Positions 34,627 to 43,678 of a stretch of 64,000 nt of DNA are shown piece after piece. This stretch comes from Larkinella arboricola (lineage in GTDB: Bacteria > Bacteroidota > Bacteroidia > Cytophagales > Spirosomataceae): assembly GCF_003259745.1 (NCBI RefSeq), contig NZ_QLMC01000003.1, positions 496,001 to 560,000 on the forward strand. The letters are read 5' to 3'. Position 1 is the stretch's first letter, and every line of letters starts with the position of its first letter. Under the pieces are notes generated by a model. That model was not told where the DNA came from and searched no databases. It worked only from the letters and a program-made list of their open reading frames with translations. Made by a program: the position numbers and the translations under genes.

Positions 34627-35397
34627 ATGAAAACCGTCTTTTTCCGTTTCTTTTTGTCTGTTTCGCTTACTAGCTGCCTAACGGTATGCAGCATGGCCCA
34701 AAGTAAAGTGATTGCCCACCGGGGAGCCTGGAAAAATACCGGCGCTCCGCAAAACTCGATTGCGTCGTTGCAGCAGGCCATTAAACTGGGTTGCTACGGC
34801 AGTGAGTTCGACGTACACATGACCGCCGACTCCGCCCTGATTGTGAACCACGATCATACCTACCAGGGTGTCAACCTCGAAACCGCCCCGGCTGCCGACA
34901 TTAAAGCCCTGCGGCTCAGCAACGGCGAGCCCCTGCCGACGCTGGAAAGCTATCTGAAAGAAGGCTTGAAGCAGAAGAAAACCCGTCTGGTGCTGGAAAT
35001 CAAGGCGTCGAAAGTCAGCAAGGACCACTCACTGGCCCTGTCTACCAAATGTGTACAGGCCGTCAAAGCGCAGAAAGGCCGTAAGCGGGTCGACTACATC
35101 AGCTTCGATTACGACGTTTGCAAAAAGGTGAAGGAACTGGATCCATCGGCCAATGTAGCGTATCTGAACGGCGATAAAGCCCCGGAACTCCTGGCCGCCG
35201 ACGGTTTATATGGACTGGACTACCACCACAGCGTCATGAAGAAAAATGAAAACTGGATTCAGGAAGCCCACCAGAAAAAGCTAACCGTCAACGTCTGGAC
35301 TGTCAACGATCCGGAAATGATGAACTGGCTGGTGGAACGCAAAGCCGACTTCATTACCACCGACGAACCCGAAAAACTACTGCAAATGATAAAATAG
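34627..35397 (+). CDS. Exported glycerophosphodiester phosphodiesterase
   Basis: A 256-residue PLC-like phosphodiesterase that releases glycerol-3-phosphate from glycerophosphodiesters. A signal peptide (about 1-24, ending SMAQ) places it in the periplasm. Catalytic elements match the HR...ExD...H pattern: His31-Arg32 (IAHRGAW), Glu60 and Asp62 (SEFDVHM) and His75 (VNHD). Where most relatives read PENT this protein reads PQNS, outside the catalytic set. The C-terminal VWTVND and FITTDEPEKL segments are typical. A long hairpin follows the stop. Confidence 0.93.
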   Translation: MKTVFFRFFLSVSLTSCLTVCSMAQSKVIAHRGAWKNTGAPQNSIASLQQAIKLGCYGSEFDVHMTADSALIVNHDHTYQGVNLETAPAADIKALRLSNGEPLPTLESYLKEGLKQKKTRLVLEIKASKVSKDHSLALSTKCVQAVKAQKGRKRVDYISFDYDVCKKVKELDPSANVAYLNGDKAPELLAADGLYGLDYHHSVMKKNENWIQEAHQKKLTVNVWTVNDPEMMNWLVERKADFITTDEPEKLLQMIK

Positions 35398-35471
35398 AAA
35401 AAAGAGGATAGACAAGAGAGTAAAGACAAAAGCTTGCGCAGCTCTTTCTTCTCCTGTCTATCCTCTTTTTT
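35398..35471. terminator. Long AG/CT-rich hairpin, 17-bp arms
   Basis: Arms AAAAAAGAGGATAGACA (35398-35414) and the perfect complement (35455-35471), with further partial inner pairing. A T-run on the plus strand and an A/T end on the minus strand make it a bidirectional terminator for the phosphodiesterase gene and the convergent MFS gene. One arm is purine-rich and the other pyrimidine-rich. Confidence 0.8.
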
Positions 35472-35493
35472 CTCTTGTCTTCTGTCTTTTATC

Positions 35494-36663
35494 TTACTCT
35501 CCTTTCACCTTCCTGCCCATCAGCGCAACGCAAAGCCCCATTCCGGCGATGATGGTGAACGACAGCCGCAGACTCGACCAACCGGCCACAAAACCAATCA
35601 ACGGCGGACCAATCAGGAAGCCTAGAAAGCCAATGGTTGAAACAGCCGCCAGCGCCACACCCGGCGACATAACCGTCGATTTACCGGCAGCACTGTACAC
35701 CAGCGGCACCACCGACGAAACACCAAAACCGACCAGGAAAAAGCCGAGGATGGCCGTGCTCAGGTATGGTAAGGCAACAGCGATCAGCAAACCGGCAGCA
35801 ATCAGCACACCGCTTACCTGCAAGGTACGCTTCAACCCGTAGCGAGTCGCAAACCAGTCGGCAATAAAGCGGCCCATTGCCATCGTGCTCATGAAAGCCG
35901 TATAGCCCGCGCCCACCATTGCTTTGTCGGCCAGCACCACTTTCTTGAAATAAATACCGCTCCAGTCGAACATGGCACCTTCACAGATCATCGCACAGAA
36001 GGCAATAATTCCCAGCGTCAATAACGTTTTATCCGGTTTGGCAAAAATCGGCTGATCGCCGTTGTTGTTCACATCTTCCGGCAGGATATACCGCGAAGCA
36101 ACGGCCAGCAACGCCAGGGCGAAGAACAGCACAGCCGCAAAATGCTGATACGGAACAATGCCCGCACCAATCATGAAGGCTCCCAGCATGGCTCCAGCAA
36201 AACCCGCCAGACTCCACAAGCCGTGAAACGAAGCCATAACCGGCCGATTGTACAGGGCCTCAACACCCACCGCCTGCGTGTTGATCGAAATGTTAGCCAT
36301 GTTACCAAATAGCCCAAACATAAACAGACAGCCCATCAACTGCGGAGTACTTTGCGCCAAACCCAGGCTGAGCAAGGTAAGCGCGTAAAGACCAACGGCC
36401 AGCGTAGCCACTTTTCGGCTTCCAATTTTGGCTGTCAGCCAGCCCGCCATCGGAAGTGACAGCATCAGTCCGGCCGGAAGAGCCAGCAGAACCCCGCCCA
36501 GTTGGGCATCCGACAAACCCAGCGTTTGCTGAATGCTTGGAATCCGGGATGCCCAACTGGCAAACGATAATCCCTGTAGGAAAAACAAGGCTCCCACCGC
36601 AGTTCGGCGAACGCTACGAGTGGAAAGCCGTGGTAATGAGAGATGAGAAATCGTAAAATTCAT
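35494..36663 (-). CDS. MFS transporter (sugar/fucose-permease-like group)
   Basis: A 389-residue major facilitator with about twelve hydrophobic helices in two six-helix halves. The first half opens GALFFLQGLSFASWASRIPSIQQTLGLSDAQLGG, the pattern of MFS proteins related to YbjJ/fucose-permease-like transporters. The loop after helix 2 (LTAKIGSRKVATLAVG) is the MFS motif A equivalent. The substrate is not predictable. The gene starts a leftward monocistron ending at the AG/CT-rich hairpin. Confidence 0.85.
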   Translation of the reverse strand: MNFTISHLSLPRLSTRSVRRTAVGALFFLQGLSFASWASRIPSIQQTLGLSDAQLGGVLLALPAGLMLSLPMAGWLTAKIGSRKVATLAVGLYALTLLSLGLAQSTPQLMGCLFMFGLFGNMANISINTQAVGVEALYNRPVMASFHGLWSLAGFAGAMLGAFMIGAGIVPYQHFAAVLFFALALLAVASRYILPEDVNNNGDQPIFAKPDKTLLTLGIIAFCAMICEGAMFDWSGIYFKKVVLADKAMVGAGYTAFMSTMAMGRFIADWFATRYGLKRTLQVSGVLIAAGLLIAVALPYLSTAILGFFLVGFGVSSVVPLVYSAAGKSTVMSPGVALAAVSTIGFLGFLIGPPLIGFVAGWSSLRLSFTIIAGMGLCVALMGRKVKGE

Positions 36664-36969
36664 TCTAGGAAAAAGTCAATATATCAGGTTGTATTCAAAT
36701 CGCTCTCAGAGAACAATGGCGGCAAAAATAGCTTTATTTTCAACACATAACGCTATTCTCACCTAATCACACAATCAAAAATGACGCAATTAAGTTCTTG
36801 GATTTAGCCAATTCTAAAAGAGTTCGCACAGATTGTAGAGATAATACAAAAAGTCTGCCAACCCCTTTCCCAAGCCTGAAACAGCTTGGGGAGAAAATTA
36901 TTTTTTCATTTTAGGGATGCCACGGTTTTTGACTACCTGTTGCACAACTTTTTCGGATAATTTTACGAC
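36664..36969 (+). other. Intergenic gap upstream of the metal-resistance operon, with one hairpin
   Basis: The gap of about 305 bases between the divergent MFS gene and the DUF6660 gene must carry the operon promoter and any metal-responsive operator. CCCAAGC (36869-36875) pairs with GCTTGGG (36884-36890) and is followed by an imperfect T-run (ATTATTTTTTC), about 80 bases before the first start codon. This could be a weak terminator or an attenuator. I see no other symmetric operator-like site. Confidence 0.4.
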
Positions 36970-37299
36970 ATGAAGTCTCTGATCTGCTTGTTGATGAGCG
37001 TCCACCTGCTTTTTTTGTCCGTCTGGCCCTGCGCCGACGGATGCCTGAAGCTGCGCACCGACAAACAGACCGCAGCGACGCTGGCCAGCGACGATCATCA
37101 GCACGAAGGCGGCAACGCGGGCGCTGATTTGTGCTCCCCGTTCTGCGGCTGCGCCTGCTGCGGTACGGTTCTCGAACCCGGGCATGACATTCAGTTCGCC
37201 TTTGCGGTTTTATCGTTTTCTTCTCCCCGGTACGAAAGCTTCGTGCCAACCCTTTCAACTGCCCTCCTTTCGTACTGGCAACCGCCCCAGCTTGGCTAA
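36970..37299 (+). CDS. DUF6660-type small exported Cys/His-rich protein
   Basis: A 109-residue protein with an N-terminal signal-type hydrophobic segment (1-20) and a cysteine cluster C55-SPF-C59-G-C61-A-C63-C64 preceded by His-rich DDHQHEGG. This matches the small DUF6660-like proteins that head CzcA/CusA efflux operons in Bacteroidota. The cluster could bind Cu, Zn, Cd or Co, making it a candidate periplasmic metal chelator or sensor. It is the first gene of the efflux operon, 102 bases ahead of CzcA. Confidence 0.7.
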   Translation: MKSLICLLMSVHLLFLSVWPCADGCLKLRTDKQTAATLASDDHQHEGGNAGADLCSPFCGCACCGTVLEPGHDIQFAFAVLSFSSPRYESFVPTLSTALLSYWQPPQLG

Positions 37300-37401
37300 G
37301 ATAGGATACCTGCGCCCCACTGGTTCTGTGCAACCGGGTTGCATTGCTCACCGCTGATCGTGAGCACCCATCGCTTTTCTTATCTTAATTTCCTCTACGG
37401 T

Positions 37402-40400
37402 ATGCTGGATTCCATCATCCGATTTTCCATTCAGAATAAACTCATTATTGGCCTTCTGACGCTGGGACTGATCATTTGGGGCGGTTATTCGCTCAGCCAG
37501 TTGCCCATCGACGCCGTGCCGGATATTACCAACAATCAGGTCCAGATCATCACCCGCTCGCCCGCCCTGGCAGCCCCGGAAGTCGAGCGGCTCATTACCT
37601 TCCCGATTGAGCAGACGATGGCGACGATTCCCGAAATCGACGAAATCCGCTCGTTTTCCCGCTTCGGGCTGTCGGTCGTAACCATTGTTTTTCAGGAATC
37701 GACCGACCTCTACTGGGCCCGTCAGCAAATCAGCGAACGCTTATCAACCGCCCGCAGCCAGATTCCGGCCGGTACCGGCGAACCCGAAATGGCTCCGGTC
37801 ACTACGGGTCTGGGCGAAATTTATCAGTACGTGATCTACGCCAAACCGGGTTATACCGAAAAATATCCGCCCACCGAACTGCGCACCTTGCAGGATTGGG
37901 TGGTCCGGCGGCAGTTGCTGGGAACACCCGGCGTGGCCGATGTCAGCAGTTTCGGCGGTTTATTGAAGCAGTACGAAATTGCCATCGACCCCGACCGGCT
38001 GCGTTCCTACGGTTTAAGCATCGGCGATTTGTTCACGGCTTTATCTCGCAACAACCAGAACACCGGCGGTGCGTACATCGACAAGAAACCGAATGCGTAC
38101 TTCATTCGCTCGGAAGGCTTAGTGGGTAGTCTGGCCGACATTGGCCGGATTGTCATTCGCCGGACGCAGGGCGGAGTGCCCGTGCTAATTCGCGATGTGG
38201 CCACCGTCCAGTACGGTTCGGCCAACCGCTACGGTGCCCTAACCCGCAACGGACAGGGGGAGGCCGTGGGCGCACTCGTCCTGATGCTCAAGGGCGAAAA
38301 CGCCAACAAAGTCATCGGGCAGGTCAAAAACCGGATGGAACAGATTCGTAAAACGCTGCCCGAGGGTGTGGATATACACGCGTTTCTGGACCGCAGCGAG
38401 TTGGTAGGCCGCGCCATTAATACCGTTACCCGTAACCTGATCGAAGGGGCACTCATCGTCATTTTTGTTCTTATCCTGTTTCTGGGCAACTGGCGGGCCG
38501 GGCTGATCGTCGCGTCGGTGATTCCCCTATCGATGCTTTTTGCTATCGGAATGATGCAGGTGTTCGGCGTGTCGGGCAACCTCATGAGTCTGGGCGCGAT
38601 TGACTTCGGTCTTATTGTAGACGGAGCTGTCATCATCGTGGAAGCCACGTTGCATCATCTGGGTGTGCGAAAACTAAGTCGTCTGACACAGGCCCAGATG
38701 GATGAGGAAGTGTTTGAATCGGCCAGCCGGATTCGCACCTCGGCGGCTTTCGGCGAAATCATTATCCTGATTGTTTATCTGCCGATCCTAGCCCTATCAG
38801 GCATCGAGGGTAAGATGTTCGGCCCAATGGCGCAGGTGGTCGGTTTTGCCATCGCCGGTGCGTTCATCCTCTCGCTGACGTACGTACCGATGATGTCCGC
38901 GCTGGTTCTGAACAAACAGATGACGGCGCAACGAACCATTTCCGACCGGATGATGGATTTCTTTCTCCGCCTGTACGAACCGGTTATCCAGGGCGTCATG
39001 CGCCAAAAAGCCGTGGTCTTATCGGTAGCGGTTTTTCTGCTGGTGGGCGCGGGCTGGCTGTTTACAACGCTGGGCGGTGAGTTTATTCCAACCCTCGACG
39101 AAGGCGATTTTGCCGTGGAAACCCGCGTACTGACTGGTTCGTCGTTAAGCCAGACCATCGAAAAAACCACTCAGGCCGAACGGGTTTTGCTGCAAAAGTT
39201 TCCGGAAGTCAAAGAGGTCATCAGCAAGATTGGCGCGGGCGAAATCCCCACCGACCCGATGCCGATCGAAGCCGCCGACATGATGGTAATTCTCAAACCC
39301 CGATCGGAATGGACCTCCGCGTCGAACCGGGAAGAACTGGCGGCCCGAATGGCCGAGGCACTGAAAGCCGTTCCGGGTGTGACGTTCGGCTTTCAGCAAC
39401 CGATTCAGATGCGCTTCAACGAATTGATGTCGGGTGCAAAACAGGATGTGGCCGTGAAAGTGTTTGGGGAAGACCTGAATGAATTGACCCGACTTTCAAA
39501 ACGAATCAGCGGGTTAGTGAGCGGTGTCGAAGGAACCACCGATTTATACGTAGAGCAGGTGCAGGGATTACCCCAGATTGTCGTAAAACTGGACCGCGAA
39601 GCCCTGGCGCGTTACGGATTATCGGTCGAAGATGTAAACCGGACCATCAGCACGGCATTTGCCGGAGAAAGTGCGGGGCTGGTCTACGAGGGTGAACGCC
39701 GGTTCGATCTGGTGGTCCGGCTGGCGGGCGAAAACCGGCGGAGCATCAACGACGTGCAAGGCCTGACCGTAGCCAGCGCCGACGGACCACCCATTCCGCT
39801 CTCCGAAATTGCGGTGGTTGAGCTACTGTCCGGTCCCAACCAGATTCAGCGCGAAGATGCCAAACGCCGTCTCACCATCGGTTTCAACGTACGCGGCCGC
39901 GATGTGGAAAGCGTCGTTACCGAATTACAACAAAAAATCAGGCAGCAGATTAACTTCCCGACCGGCTATTACGTCACCTATGGCGGCCAATTTGAAAACC
40001 TGATCGACGCCCAGCAACGGCTTCAGGTAGCGGTTCCGGTGGCGCTGGGTCTCATTTTTCTGCTGCTCTTTCTAACCTTCCGCTCCCTGCGCCAAGCGTT
40101 GCTGATTTTCTCGGCCATTCCCCTGGCGGCCATTGGGGGCGTATTGGCGCTGTGGTTGCGCGGTATGCCGTTCAGCATCTCGGCGGCCGTCGGTTTCATC
40201 GCACTGTTTGGCGTGGCCGTTCTGAACGGCATTGTGTTATTGGCCGAATTTAATTACCAGCGTCGCAACGGCATCACCGACTTGCAGCAGGCCATTTTCC
40301 GCGGAACCCAGATCCGGCTCCGGCCCGTGCTGATGACGGCCACCGTTGCTTCCCTCGGCTTTTTACCAATGGCCCTGTCCAATACCGCCGGGGCTGAAGT

Positions 40401-41811
40401 GCAAAAACCGTTGGCTACGGTGGTCATTGGCGGCCTGATTACGGCCACTTTACTGACCTTGCTGGTATTACCGGTTTTGTATTTCCTGATCGAAAAACGA
40501 TTCGGCAAACGGGATACCTCACTGTTGCCAGAAACCAAAACCGTTGCGGCTGGCGGATGGCCAATCATCGGTTTGCTGGCACTCGGACTGGGTGCGTTTC
40601 CGACCGACAGCAATGCGCAGGTTCAAACCCCACGAAGTCCGTTTTCGCTGGAACAGGCGCTGAATCAAACCTTTCAGCACAATCCGCAGATCCGGGTTTC
40701 GGCCCTGAACGTGGAATACCAGCAGGCCCTGCGCGGCACGGCAACGGCGGTTGACAAAACCGATATCCTGGTCACTGCCGGCCAATACAACAGCCGCTAC
40801 GTCGATCAGTCGCTGCAAATTGGGCAACGGCTCCCGGCGCCCGGCCTGATTCGAAGCCAGAAGGCGCTGGCCGACGCCCGCATTGCCGGGGCCGAAGCCG
40901 AAAGCCGTGTTACCCGGCAGGAACTGGCGTTTCAGGTAAAAACCGCTTATTACGAACTGGTTTATCTGCGAACCCTCCACCGGGAACTGATTCGGCAGGA
41001 CAGCCTTTTGAATGCCGTTGCCCGGGCGGCAGGGGTCCGGCGACGCACGGGCGAAGGGTCTCTGCTGGAGCAAACAGCCGCCGAAGTAGAAGCCCGGCAA
41101 ATCCGGATGACGCTGATTCAGAACCGGGCCAATCAGCAAATTGAATACCGGCGTTTGCAAACGTTACTTGGCACCGATCAATTGCCCCAGATTACGGATT
41201 CGGTGTCGACGGCCCGCGCTCTTCGCCTGCCGGATTCAGCGGCATTGGCTCAAAATCCGGAGCTGGCCCTGTTGCGGCAGCAGATCGAAATTGCCCGGCG
41301 CGAAACCGACGTGGAGCGATCCCGGCTGAAACCCGATTACTCGTTCAGCGTAGTCAACCAATCGCTGCGGGGTATCCAGACCATCAACGGGGCTGACCGG
41401 TTTTACACAGGCGTCGATCGGTTTACGTACGGACAGGTTGGCATTTCGATTCCGATTGTGGCCAAACCGTTGCGGGCGCGGGTCCGGGCGGCCGAATTGG
41501 GCCAGCAGCGGACCGAAGCGCAGTTAATGGCCCGGCGTCGCAACCTGGAAGGAGCCTTTGCCGAACTCCTGCAAACCTACCAGAAAAACCGCGAGACGCT
41601 GACCTACTACGAGGAATCGGCCCTGCCGCAAGCGACGCTCATCCGACAGCAGGCCGACCGGTCATACCGCGCCGGAGAGATTGGTTACACCGAACTGTTC
41701 CAGAATCTCCGAACCGCGAGCAACATCCAGACGGGTTACCTGGCCGCTCTGAACGACCTGAATCAGACCATCATTCAACTTGAATACCTCCTGGGAAGCA
41801 CCGAACCATGA
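37402..41811 (+). CDS. CzcA/CusA-family heavy-metal RND pump fused to a TolC-like outer-membrane factor
   Basis: A 1469-residue fusion. Residues 1-1045 are a complete HME-RND pump: MLDSIIRFSIQNKLIIGL at the start, the TM4 proton-relay signature DFGLIVDGAVIIVE and twelve transmembrane helices. Residues about 1052-1072 form another hydrophobic segment ending SNAQ, like a signal peptide with a cleavage-type end. Residues 1073-1469 are a full-length CzcC/TolC-like factor (FSLEQALNQTFQHNPQIRVSALN). The ATG at 37402 is the family start; the frame from 37339 adds 21 unrelated residues. It probably exports Zn, Co, Cd or Cu/Ag. The stop overlaps the CzcB start (ATGA). Confidence 0.95.
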   Translation: MLDSIIRFSIQNKLIIGLLTLGLIIWGGYSLSQLPIDAVPDITNNQVQIITRSPALAAPEVERLITFPIEQTMATIPEIDEIRSFSRFGLSVVTIVFQESTDLYWARQQISERLSTARSQIPAGTGEPEMAPVTTGLGEIYQYVIYAKPGYTEKYPPTELRTLQDWVVRRQLLGTPGVADVSSFGGLLKQYEIAIDPDRLRSYGLSIGDLFTALSRNNQNTGGAYIDKKPNAYFIRSEGLVGSLADIGRIVIRRTQGGVPVLIRDVATVQYGSANRYGALTRNGQGEAVGALVLMLKGENANKVIGQVKNRMEQIRKTLPEGVDIHAFLDRSELVGRAINTVTRNLIEGALIVIFVLILFLGNWRAGLIVASVIPLSMLFAIGMMQVFGVSGNLMSLGAIDFGLIVDGAVIIVEATLHHLGVRKLSRLTQAQMDEEVFESASRIRTSAAFGEIIILIVYLPILALSGIEGKMFGPMAQVVGFAIAGAFILSLTYVPMMSALVLNKQMTAQRTISDRMMDFFLRLYEPVIQGVMRQKAVVLSVAVFLLVGAGWLFTTLGGEFIPTLDEGDFAVETRVLTGSSLSQTIEKTTQAERVLLQKFPEVKEVISKIGAGEIPTDPMPIEAADMMVILKPRSEWTSASNREELAARMAEALKAVPGVTFGFQQPIQMRFNELMSGAKQDVAVKVFGEDLNELTRLSKRISGLVSGVEGTTDLYVEQVQGLPQIVVKLDREALARYGLSVEDVNRTISTAFAGESAGLVYEGERRFDLVVRLAGENRRSINDVQGLTVASADGPPIPLSEIAVVELLSGPNQIQREDAKRRLTIGFNVRGRDVESVVTELQQKIRQQINFPTGYYVTYGGQFENLIDAQQRLQVAVPVALGLIFLLLFLTFRSLRQALLIFSAIPLAAIGGVLALWLRGMPFSISAAVGFIALFGVAVLNGIVLLAEFNYQRRNGITDLQQAIFRGTQIRLRPVLMTATVASLGFLPMALSNTAGAEVQKPLATVVIGGLITATLLTLLVLPVLYFLIEKRFGKRDTSLLPETKTVAAGGWPIIGLLALGLGAFPTDSNAQVQTPRSPFSLEQALNQTFQHNPQIRVSALNVEYQQALRGTATAVDKTDILVTAGQYNSRYVDQSLQIGQRLPAPGLIRSQKALADARIAGAEAESRVTRQELAFQVKTAYYELVYLRTLHRELIRQDSLLNAVARAAGVRRRTGEGSLLEQTAAEVEARQIRMTLIQNRANQQIEYRRLQTLLGTDQLPQITDSVSTARALRLPDSAALAQNPELALLRQQIEIARRETDVERSRLKPDYSFSVVNQSLRGIQTINGADRFYTGVDRFTYGQVGISIPIVAKPLRARVRAAELGQQRTEAQLMARRRNLEGAFAELLQTYQKNRETLTYYEESALPQATLIRQQADRSYRAGEIGYTELFQNLRTASNIQTGYLAALNDLNQTIIQLEYLLGSTEP

Positions 41812-43040
41812 AAAATATCCTGAGAATCAATTTATTACTTTTGCTGCTAACTGCTCTCGCTTTTTCGGCCTGCAACCGACAAACGGATACGGACACCGAG
41901 GAGCACCACCAACAGGGAGAAAACCACACCGACGAGCACGAAGAACACGCCGAGGGACTGGTGGAACTAACCGACGAGCAGTTCAAAACCGTTGGCATCC
42001 GGCTGGGTAGCCCCGAGGAGCGGACGCTCAGCAACCTGATTCGCGTTAATGGTATGGTCAATGTGCCTCCTCAGCAGAAAGTGTCGGTTTCGACGCCTTA
42101 CGGCGGTATTCTCACGTCTACTCCGCTGCTTCCGGGTCAGGCCGTTAAACAGGGGCAGTTGCTGGCAATGCTCGAAAATCCGGAGTTTATCCGACTGCAA
42201 CAGGAATACCTGGAAACTACCAGCCAACTTGAGTTTCAGGAGCAGGAGTACGAACGCCAGCGCGAATTGAGCCGCGAAAATGTCGGAACGCTCAAAACGT
42301 TTCAGCAGGCCACGTCGCAGGTAAAAATCCTGCGCTCCCGAGCCGAAGGGCTGCGGCAACAACTGGCGCTATTGGGTGTATCGATGGGTGAACTGGCAAA
42401 AGGAAAAATTACGCGCACCGTCGCCGTCCGGTCGCCCATTACAGGTACGGTAACGGAAGTAAATGTAAACCGGGGGCGTTTTGTCAATGCAAATGATATA
42501 TTGTTTGAATTGATTAATACCGCAGGTCTTTATGCTGAATTAACGGTTTTTGAGGGCGATATTGCCAGGGTACAGGTCGGGCAGCGGGTACGGCTTTCCG
42601 TTATTGGCGAAAACGGTGGAACTTCCAGCCACGAACGCATCGGGCGGGTTCGGTATATCAACCGCGAAACCGGGGCCGACCGGACCGTGAAGGTCTTTGC
42701 TGCGCTGGAAAAACCGGATGCCGCACTCCGGCCCGGCACGTTTCTGAAAGCCCTGATCGAAACCCAGTCGGCTCCGCAGCCCGCTTTACCGGAAGCTGCG
42801 GTCATAAAATCGGGAACGGTTTCGCAGGTTTTTGTTTATGAAGGAAAGGAAGAACACGAAGGCACGGTTCACCACCAGTTCCGACCCGTGGCGGTACAGG
42901 CCGGTGTTGCCGAAAACGGTTATCAGGCCGTGACCTTACCCGCAACGATCAGAAAAGACGCGCAGGTGGTCATTGCCGGTGCCTACGATCTGCATTCCGT
43001 TCTGAACAACTCGGAAGAAGTGGGCGGTCATGTTCATTAA
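41808..43040 (+). CDS. RND periplasmic adaptor (CzcB-like) lipoprotein
   Basis: A 410-residue membrane-fusion protein linking the RND pump to its outer-membrane factor. A lipoprotein signal ends at Cys22 (LAFSAC). A His/Glu-rich segment (about 33-48, EEHHQQGENHTDEHEEHAEG) is a likely metal-binding region. The biotinyl-lipoyl halves flank a coiled coil (VSVSTPYGGILTSTPLLPGQAV ... VRSPITGTVTEVNVNRGRFV), followed by beta-barrel and membrane-proximal domains. The start overlaps the CzcA stop by four bases. Confidence 0.95.
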   Translation: MKNILRINLLLLLLTALAFSACNRQTDTDTEEHHQQGENHTDEHEEHAEGLVELTDEQFKTVGIRLGSPEERTLSNLIRVNGMVNVPPQQKVSVSTPYGGILTSTPLLPGQAVKQGQLLAMLENPEFIRLQQEYLETTSQLEFQEQEYERQRELSRENVGTLKTFQQATSQVKILRSRAEGLRQQLALLGVSMGELAKGKITRTVAVRSPITGTVTEVNVNRGRFVNANDILFELINTAGLYAELTVFEGDIARVQVGQRVRLSVIGENGGTSSHERIGRVRYINRETGADRTVKVFAALEKPDAALRPGTFLKALIETQSAPQPALPEAAVIKSGTVSQVFVYEGKEEHEGTVHHQFRPVAVQAGVAENGYQAVTLPATIRKDAQVVIAGAYDLHSVLNNSEEVGGHVH

Positions 43041-43052
43041 CAAATCAAAGAG

Positions 43053-43673
43053 ATGTTATTTAATCTGCTTATTGGTAGTATTCTGCTCGGAGCCGTACAC
43101 GCGGCCATTCCAAACCACTGGCTTCCGGTCGTTCTCATCGGACGAAGCGAAAACTGGACCCTGCGCGAAACACTGGGTGTGGCGGCCCTGAGCGGCTTTT
43201 TTCACACCCTCAGCACGGTGATTCTGGGCGTCCTGATCGGTGCCATCGGCGTCGAACTGTCCGAGCGACTGGAGGAGCAAACCCGCTGGATTGCGTCGCT
43301 GATCCTGATTTTTATGGGGCTGGTGTATTTCGCCGTTCATAACCCGCACGGTGCCCACGAACACGTTCCCAAAGGATTATCGGGCCGATCAAAACGCACC
43401 ATCGTTGGCACATTGGCCCTAGCGATGCTGCTGTCGCCCTGTCTGGAAATCGAAACGTTTTTCTTTACCGCCGGAACGCTGGGCTGGCCGGCCATCACCA
43501 CCCTGAGTATTGCCTACACCGTTGTCACGATTGCCTGTATGGTTGGGCTAACGGCCCTGTCGTTCCGGGGGTTGGCAAAATTGCACTGGCACTGGCTCGA
43601 ACACCACGAAAAACAGATCACCGGCGGTATCCTGATTGCCCTCGGTATCCTCAACTTTTTTATCGAATTGTAA
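43053..43673 (+). CDS. Six-helix membrane protein, NicO-like, in metal operon
   Basis: A 206-residue inner-membrane protein with about six helices. Near the N-terminus His16 and His22 are spaced H-x4-NH (VHAAIPNHW), one residue different from the H-x4-DH metal motif of NicO/RcnA nickel-cobalt exporters. His51, MLLSPCLE with Cys130, and the loop HNPHGAHEHVP add possible ligands. The gene lies between CzcB (12 bases) and the P-type ATPase (5 bases) in a tight operon, so metal transport or delivery is likely. NicO assignment is tentative. Confidence 0.6.
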   Translation: MLFNLLIGSILLGAVHAAIPNHWLPVVLIGRSENWTLRETLGVAALSGFFHTLSTVILGVLIGAIGVELSERLEEQTRWIASLILIFMGLVYFAVHNPHGAHEHVPKGLSGRSKRTIVGTLALAMLLSPCLEIETFFFTAGTLGWPAITTLSIAYTVVTIACMVGLTALSFRGLAKLHWHWLEHHEKQITGGILIALGILNFFIEL

Positions 43674-43678
43674 ACGAT

